Shown here piece after piece: positions 41,700-46,930 of a stretch of DNA of 46,930 bases (position 1 is its first letter; each line of letters begins with the position of its first letter). The notes beneath the pieces are model-generated. The model saw nothing but the letters and a program-made list of their open reading frames with translations. It was not told the origin of the DNA and did not search any database. This DNA comes from Tatumella sp. JGM118 (GTDB lineage: Bacteria > Pseudomonadota > Gammaproteobacteria > Enterobacterales > Enterobacteriaceae): the NCBI RefSeq assembly GCF_018257515.1, contig NZ_JAERJR010000022.1, forward strand, positions 1 through 46,930, in the 5' to 3' direction. The position numbers were made by a program, and so were the translations under genes.

Positions 41700-42525
41700 T
41701 CAGTTGACCACACCTGTTGTGATCAGGAAAAAAAACGCCGGCATCAGACTGTCGGATCACCCCTATCTCATTTCATGGATGAGCCTCGCTATCGTCGGTC
41801 TGTTCTGGTGGATTGCCCCTTATGCCGGATGGCTTAACCCGTTATTTTTCCCGACACTCCCGCAGCTTGTGCGGGCCTTTGATACCTTATGGCATCAGGG
41901 GTATCTGGATATGACGCTGGGTCAGCACATCGAAGCCAGTCTGTTCCGGATAGTGACGGCACTGTTTTTTGCGGTGATCACCGCGGTTCCGCTGGGTATC
42001 CTGATGGGACTTAACAAAATTACCAAAGCCGTTGTGGATCCTTTCCTCGATTTTTATCGCCCTATTCCGCCACTGGCGTATCTGCCCCTGATCGTTATCT
42101 GGTTCGGTATCGGAGAAGTTTCAAAAATCCTGCTGATTTACCTGTCAATTTTTGCCCCGCTGGTTATCTCCGCTTCTGAAGCTGTGCGTCGCGTGGATCA
42201 GAACCGGATTCAGGTCGTCCGTTGCCTGGGGGCAACTAATACGCAGGTGATCCGGTTAGTGATTTTACCCGCGATCCTGCCCGATCTTTTGACCGGATTG
42301 AGGATCGCACTCGGGGTCGGCTGGTCAACACTGGTCGCCGCAGAGCTGATTGCGGCCAACCGTGGTTTAGGCTTTATGGTGGAGTCAGCGGCCCAGTATC
42401 TTTCTACGGAAATCGTGGTAGCCGGAATTATTCTGATTGCCGCGATCGCGTTGATCATTGAATTCGGCTTACGCCAATTACAGAAACGCTTTGTCAGCTG
42501 GAGTGTACAAGATGCCAGAGGTTAA
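41680..42525 (+). CDS. tauC: Taurine ABC transporter permease
   Basis: A 281-residue inner-membrane permease with about six helices. The ATG at 41680, preceded by GGAGGAAG, overlaps the end of tauB; an earlier in-frame start is open. Marks are FFPTLPQLVRAF, the conserved YRPIPPLAYLPLIVIWFGIG, the EAA-type loop with VRCLGATNTQVIRLVILPAI, and LGVGWSTLVAAELIAANRGL. It overlaps tauD by 14 nt. Confidence 0.92.
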   Translation: MTHRAVDQLTTPVVIRKKNAGIRLSDHPYLISWMSLAIVGLFWWIAPYAGWLNPLFFPTLPQLVRAFDTLWHQGYLDMTLGQHIEASLFRIVTALFFAVITAVPLGILMGLNKITKAVVDPFLDFYRPIPPLAYLPLIVIWFGIGEVSKILLIYLSIFAPLVISASEAVRRVDQNRIQVVRCLGATNTQVIRLVILPAILPDLLTGLRIALGVGWSTLVAAELIAANRGLGFMVESAAQYLSTEIVVAGIILIAAIALIIEFGLRQLQKRFVSWSVQDARG

Positions 42526-43354
42526 ACGTATTGCAAGTGCCCTTGGCGCGGAAGTTTCAGGCATCAATTTATGCCAGCCCCTCCAGCCCGGGGAAGTCCG
42601 TGAGCTGAGAGCGTTATTGAACCGGCATCAGGTACTCTTCTTTCGTCAGCAGCCGGTAACGCCGCAGCAGCAATGCCAACTGGCGTATAATTTTGGTGAT
42701 CTGCATATCCATCCCATCTATCCGGCCACCCGGGAACAACCTGAAATCATGGTTCTGGACACTGACCTGAATGATTTACGTGATAATGCACTCTGGCATA
42801 CAGATGTCACCTTTATTGAAACTCCGCCAATGGCTTCTGTACTCAGCGCACGGCAGGTGCCCGCCTTTGGTGGTGATACGCTGTGGGCCAGTTGCAGTGC
42901 CGCATATGATGCTCTGTCAGCCCCGCTACAGGCGTTACTCGAACCGCTTCATGCTGAGCATGATATCAGCCTGTCATTTCCTGCCAGCCGGTTTGCGGCA
43001 ACGCCTGAAGATGCGGCACGTTTTGCTCAGGCCAGCCGTGATCATCCGCCGGTGATCCATCCGGTGATCCGGGTACATCCTGAAACAGGCAGAAAAGGCC
43101 TGTTTGTCTCCGCAGGCTTTACCCGGAAAATCGTCGAACTGGAGGCTCAGGAAAGCCGCGCGCTGTTAGATTTTTTATTTACTCAGAGCACACGGCCTGA
43201 GTTTTGTGTTCGCTGGCACTGGCAAAAAGATGACCTGGTTATCTGGGATAACCGGATAACACAACATTATGCCTGTGATGATTACCGGCCTCAGCGCCGG
43301 GTAATGCATCGGGCGACCATCCTCGGCGATCGTCCGGCGGGGCCTTTAAATTAA
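42512..43354 (+). CDS. tauD: Taurine dioxygenase
   Basis: A 280-residue Fe(II)/2-oxoglutarate-dependent dioxygenase that releases sulfite from taurine. The start at 42512 overlaps tauC; a longer frame is open upstream. The iron triad is in WHTDVTF (His and Asp) and RVMHRATILGD (distal His); GDLHIHPIYP, ETPPMASVLSA and WDNRITQHYA are typical. Last gene of the operon. Confidence 0.95.
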   Translation: MPEVKRIASALGAEVSGINLCQPLQPGEVRELRALLNRHQVLFFRQQPVTPQQQCQLAYNFGDLHIHPIYPATREQPEIMVLDTDLNDLRDNALWHTDVTFIETPPMASVLSARQVPAFGGDTLWASCSAAYDALSAPLQALLEPLHAEHDISLSFPASRFAATPEDAARFAQASRDHPPVIHPVIRVHPETGRKGLFVSAGFTRKIVELEAQESRALLDFLFTQSTRPEFCVRWHWQKDDLVIWDNRITQHYACDDYRPQRRVMHRATILGDRPAGPLN

Positions 43355-43830
43355 ATGGTCAGGGGCTGAAGAATAGCATCAATTTTTTCAGTCCCGGATT
43401 TGCCAGTAATATTCATCCGGCCATATTCAGCACACGTCAAATATCCCTATTATTTTACTGAAGTTATTCCGGTCGTTGTCAGAATTCATTCCCCGGGGAT
43501 AGAGGCCCGGTAACCGGCAGACTTGTTATTGTTTACCCGACTGAACACCAAAATATCACGCCCCCGGAAAACCAGTTTTATCTATCGATATAATCAATTT
43601 AATCAGACTAATCATCTGAAATTTTATAATAAATGTGATGCTTGTCATAAAAAAATGACAATACCCTGATCTGCTGTTATAGGTTTATAACCTGTGATTT
43701 TATTTTTATATAAGGAGGCTTCCCGGACTTCCCTTTCCCAATGAATACCTAAATGATTCCCAGCCTGTGTTCATCACTTTAATTATTGCCAGGTTAATTC
43801 TCATAATAATCAACAATAAATAAGGTAATT
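43355..43830. other. Intergenic stretch upstream of the sugar-porter gene
   Basis: About 475 bp without a supported gene. TGTGATGCTTGTCATA (about 43633-43648) resembles a CRP site (TGTGA-N6-TCATA) with one weaker half, which would fit catabolite control of the transporter. The rest is AT-rich. Confidence 0.4.
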
Positions 43831-45309
43831 ATGACTCAACCATCGCCTCAGGATACAAAGACCACCTCAGAAAAACAGACTTCAGATATTACACCGGCAA
43901 CACCTTCTGATGAAGTGACTACCTCATTTCTCAGTGCGAGTGCTTTTCTGCTTACCGCGTCGGGTATTGCGGCTATCGCCGGCTTTCTCTATGGCTATGA
44001 TACCGGGATTATTTCCGGTGCATTACTGCAAATAACCCATGACTTCTCACTTTCCAGTCATGCTCAGGAATGGGTAACCAGTGCCATTCTGGTGGGTGCA
44101 GTCATCGGAGCACTTGTCTGCGGTAAGCTCTCCGGACTTATTGGCCGGCGCTATACCGTGATGACCGTTGCCGCTATCTTTGCCATTGGCGTTATCGCCT
44201 CAGGCCTTTCAGGCTCAGCCATTAGTTTAGCCATTGCCCGTATTGTTCTCGGCTTTGCTGTGGGCGGAGCCTCGCAGATTGTTCCGGTGTATATTGCCGA
44301 ACTGGCTCCTCCGGAAAAACGCGGCCGCCTTGTGACCTTTTTTAATATTTCTATTGGTGCCGGGATACTGACCGCGGGACTCGTCGGTGCATTCCTGCAG
44401 GATATCTGGTCCTGGCGGATTATGTTTTCCGTCGCGGCTATCCCCGCACTGATCCTGCTATTGGGTATGCTGCCCCTGCCGGAAAGCCCACGCTGGCTGG
44501 TTGGCCAGAAGCGTATCAAAGAAGCCCGTATCGCGTTAAATATGGTCAGGGAAACAGACCGTGAAGTCCGGCATGAATTAAGAAATATCCAAAAAGTGCA
44601 CGATAAAGCAGAACGGAAATCAGTGGCGAGCTGGAAGGATCTTAAGCAGCCCTGGCTGCGTCCGGCGCTGCTCGCAGGTCTGGGAGTCGCTGCTTTTACC
44701 CAGCTCTCAGGGATAGAGATGATGATTTACTATACGCCGACCTTTCTGACCGATGCAGGATTCAGCCGCGGAACCGCTCTGCATTCTGCGCTCGGGGTTG
44801 CCGTCATCTATCTCCTGCTCACCATCACCGGTAAGTTATTAGTGGATCGTATCGGCCGCCGTACACTGACGTTATGGATGATGCCTGGCGCAATCATTAG
44901 CCTGCTGCTGTTAGGCGGTGTGTTTGTGATGAACAGTCATGGCGGCCAGTATAGCTGGCTGATTGTCATCTGCCTGTTTGCATTTATGATCTTTAATTCA
45001 GGCGGTATACAGGTCATAGGCTGGCTGATCGGGTCTGAAGTGTATCCGATGGGGATCAGGGAGAAAGCGACCAGTCTGCATGCTGCCATACTCTGGGGGT
45101 CAAACCTGTTACTGACAGGTACCGCACTTTCACTGGTCAATTTGCTAGGGATTGGTGGTGCTATGTGGTTTTATGCCCTGCTGAATCTGCTGGGATTTCT
45201 TTTTATCTACTTCATCGTTCCGGAAACCAAAGGTCGTTCACTGGAAGAGATCGAAGTATCGCTGAAAGAAGGGAAGTTTTACCCTAAAAAGCCGCATAAA
45301 GGGACCTAA
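43831..45309 (+). CDS. MFS sugar porter
   Basis: A 492-residue, 12-helix sugar porter of the XylE/GalP/IolT group. A hydrophilic ~30-residue N-terminal extension rich in Thr and Ser precedes the first helix. Family marks are GFLYGYDTGIISGALL, GRRYTVMT, ELAPPEKRGRLVTFF, PESPRWLVGQ, LSGIEMMIYYTPTF, VDRIGRRTL and the C-terminal PETKGRSLEEIE. Substrate cannot be fixed from sequence; myo-inositol, galactose, arabinose or xylose are options. Single gene, ended by a GC hairpin. Confidence 0.85.
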   Translation: MTQPSPQDTKTTSEKQTSDITPATPSDEVTTSFLSASAFLLTASGIAAIAGFLYGYDTGIISGALLQITHDFSLSSHAQEWVTSAILVGAVIGALVCGKLSGLIGRRYTVMTVAAIFAIGVIASGLSGSAISLAIARIVLGFAVGGASQIVPVYIAELAPPEKRGRLVTFFNISIGAGILTAGLVGAFLQDIWSWRIMFSVAAIPALILLLGMLPLPESPRWLVGQKRIKEARIALNMVRETDREVRHELRNIQKVHDKAERKSVASWKDLKQPWLRPALLAGLGVAAFTQLSGIEMMIYYTPTFLTDAGFSRGTALHSALGVAVIYLLLTITGKLLVDRIGRRTLTLWMMPGAIISLLLLGGVFVMNSHGGQYSWLIVICLFAFMIFNSGGIQVIGWLIGSEVYPMGIREKATSLHAAILWGSNLLLTGTALSLVNLLGIGGAMWFYALLNLLGFLFIYFIVPETKGRSLEEIEVSLKEGKFYPKKPHKGT

Positions 45310-45327
45310 ACTTCCGCCATTTCTGCT

Positions 45328-45346
45328 CCCGGGCAACCGGCCCGGG
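45328..45346 (+). terminator. GC hairpin after the sugar-porter gene
   Basis: CCCGGGC / GCCCGGG with a 5-nt loop, 19 bp after the stop. No T run follows, so it is a weak terminator candidate. Confidence 0.45.
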
Positions 45347-45438
45347 GGCAGATCCTCAGCCTAAAATCGTTGAATTATACTCCTCGCGCGGATTGCCGAC
45401 TGACAGAGATAATTTCTCTCAGGATATCAATAGCAACC

Positions 45439-46346
45439 AGGGCGGGTATCGTCGGCCAGCCAGCCGTCAAACGATTCCGGTTACCCATCGGGATATATGC
45501 TGATTATCCTATGCGGACAACACCCGCATCTCCCGCTTCCTAAGGATTCTCCCCCGGACAACCTTTGCCAGCGTAACGATGCCAGCGGATATCGGATAAC
45601 CCTGCCGGTACCTTCAGCCGGACAGCCCCTCTCTATTGACTGATGCAGGTGATGTATTGTGTAGAATTCAGTCAGGGCGGGTATCGTCGGACGGCCAGCC
45701 GTCAATTGATTCCGGCTACCCATCGGGGTATATGCTGATTATCCTATGCGGAAAACACCGGCATACCCCGCTTCCTAAGGATTCTCCCCCGGACAACCTT
45801 TGCCTGCATGAATGATGCCACCAAATATCAGATGCCCCTGCCGGTACCTTCAGCCGGACAGCCCCTCTCTATTAACTGATGCAGGGGATGTATTGTGAGG
45901 AGTCCAATGAAGGCGGATATCGTCGGGGGGCCAGTCGTCAAACGATTCCGGCTATCCATCAGGGTATATGCTGATTATCCTATGCGGACAACACCGGGAT
46001 TCCCCGCTTCCTAAGGATTCTCCCCCGGACAACCTTTGCCAGCGTAACGATGCCACTAAATATCAGATAACCCTGACGGTACCTTCAGCCAGACAGACCC
46101 TCTCTATTGACTGATGCAGGTGATGTATTGTGAGGAATCCAATGGGCGGCCAGTCGTCAATTGATTCCGGCTACTCATCGGGGTATATGCTGATTATCCT
46201 ATACGGACAACACCTGCATCTCCCGCTTCCTAAGGATTCTCCCCGGACAACCTTTGCAAGCGTAACGATGCCACCAAATATCAGATGCCCGCCGGTACCT
46301 TCAGCCGGACAAACTCTCTCTATTGACTGATGCAGGTGATTTATTA
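45439..46346. repeat. Four tandem ~230 bp repeats
   Basis: Four head-to-tail copies begin near 45439, 45674, 45911 and 46143. Shared words are GGGCGGGTATCGTCGG (lost in copy 4), GATTCCGGCTACCCATC, TATGCTGATTATCCTATGCG, CTTCCTAAGGATTCTCCCC, GGACAACCTTTGCC, GGTACCTTCAGCCGGACA and CTCTCTATTGACTGATGCAG. Copies differ by substitutions and small indels, so short reading frames through them are not conserved in frame. Role unknown. Confidence 0.9.
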
Positions 46347-46685
46347 TGAAGGATCTCCACGCGCGGCAGGTGAATCCTGCTATACAGCAGGATCTTTTCA
46401 GGGCCACGCGGAAATAATTGATTTCGAGTGCAGGCACTAAACCTGTGATCGGCGAGAGAAGATCTGAGCAACCGACACTCCGGAATTGCAGGATGGGCGG
46501 CTAATTTTTGCGGGATAATGGAAATTCAGGACAGGATAAGACTGGTGATCATGACTCTATTCTGCCCATATAACTGAGGGGGTACCTGCCAGAAAATTCA
46601 GCGGATAAGGAACTACGGGGCAGAGGATTGGAAAATACAGATAAGAAAAAAGGCCATGTTAATAAATAACATGGCCTTAAAAGTG
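46347..46685. other. Stretch between repeats and tRNA-Asp
   Basis: About 340 bp with no gene seen. Its right end contains the terminator of the second tRNA-Asp. Confidence 0.4.
46647..46680 (-). terminator. Terminator of the right tRNA-Asp gene
   Basis: On the minus strand AAGGCCATGTT / AACATGGCCTT with an 8-nt loop (46650-46678) is followed by TTTTTC. It resembles the hairpin at 33974-34003. Confidence 0.8.
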
Positions 46686-46762
46686 TGGCGGAACGGACGG
46701 GACTCGAACCCGCGACCCCCTGCGTGACAGGCAGGTATTCTAACCAACTGAACTACCGCTCC
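46686..46762 (-). tRNA. aspU: tRNA-Asp (GTC), right copy
   Basis: A 77-nt minus-strand gene with the same sequence as the copy at 34010-34086, with GTC anticodon and encoded CCA. It follows the 5S rRNA gene, as aspU follows rrnH in E. coli, so it is probably co-transcribed with the rRNA operon. Confidence 0.97.
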
Positions 46763-46858
46763 ACCGATTCTGTACTGAATTCAGAGTTTCTGAACTCAGG
46801 TATTTCACCTTTTACCCGTCACGGTAAAAGTCACGACTGTTATTACAGTCTTAATTGG

Positions 46859-46930
46859 ATGCCTGGCAGTTCCCTACTCTCGCATGGGGAGACCCCACAC
46901 TACCATCGGCGCTACGGCGTTTCACTTCTG
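46859..46930 (-). rRNA. rrf: 5S rRNA, 3' part
   Basis: The 3' ~72 nt of a 5S rRNA on the minus strand, including GAAACGCCGTAGCGCCGATG and the 3' end CTGCCAGGCAT. The gene is cut by the window edge. It marks the end of an rRNA operon transcribed toward the tRNA-Asp gene. Confidence 0.95.

Noticed and set aside
45439-46346. Coding frames within the 230 bp repeats (for example minus strand 45481-45723 and 46171-46437)
   Set aside because: The frames share a peptide pattern only because the DNA is repeated; other copies break the frame, starts are not conserved and there is no ribosome site.

Overview
The window is an enterobacterial chromosome segment. The evidence is the tmRNA proteolysis tag (ANDENYALAA), the block rnfH-ratA / smpB-ssrA, the block tRNA-Asp - dnaQ / rnhA - yafS / gloB - mltD - yafD laid out as in Escherichia coli, and a ribosomal operon end (5S rRNA plus tRNA-Asp) at the right edge. 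Moderate GC, together with tandem DUF3289/DUF943 genes and several accessory transporters, suggests an Erwiniaceae-type host such as Tatumella, Pantoea or Erwinia. That family placement is an inference.

Region 1 (1-1980) is core: rnfH and ratA on the minus strand, smpB and ssrA on the plus strand. Region 2 (1887-4568) is a small ssrA-targeted genomic island. It is bounded by a ~100 bp direct repeat of the ssrA 3' end and terminator. Inside are a truncated tyrosine integrase, an 18-bp inverted repeat near the two ends (probable arm-type integrase sites), an orphan toxin with a CdiA-CT-like RNase A domain, and a small acidic immunity-like protein.

Region 3 (4570-11330) is the most unusual part. 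It is a tandem array of DUF3289 genes, each followed by an overlapping DUF943 gene. Two pairs are complete, one pair has a frameshifted DUF3289, two DUF943 genes keep only the 3' tail of their DUF3289 partner, and one pair is fully decayed. Each full-length DUF3289 copy has a near-identical leader of about 150-200 bp. The pattern (paired, coupled, amplified, partner kept when the first gene is lost) looks like a toxin/immunity array. That function is an inference.

Region 4 (11500-31000) is a metabolic and accessory stretch: a PhnP-like metallo-beta-lactamase gene with a nucleoside-type MFS transporter; a LacI regulator divergent from an arylsulfotransferase-like gene and an NCS2 permease with an operator between them; an ABM/ACT/ArsR operon; a truncated histidine acid phosphatase; a RIO-type kinase; a GH32 protein lacking two expected catalytic residues, with twin operators and a convergent LacI gene; a tiny lipoprotein under a similar operator; yfiRNB-type c-di-GMP signalling genes; an alpha/beta hydrolase; and a molybdate-type ABC receptor and permease under a ModE box but without an ATPase.

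Region 5 (31000-39430) holds a cadR/zntA-type metal efflux pair and the conserved tRNA-Asp - dnaQ - rnhA - yafS - gloB - mltD - yafD block. Region 6 (39900-46930) holds tauABCD for taurine use, a sugar-porter MFS gene, four tandem ~230 bp repeats of unknown role, a second tRNA-Asp and the 3' end of a 5S rRNA gene.
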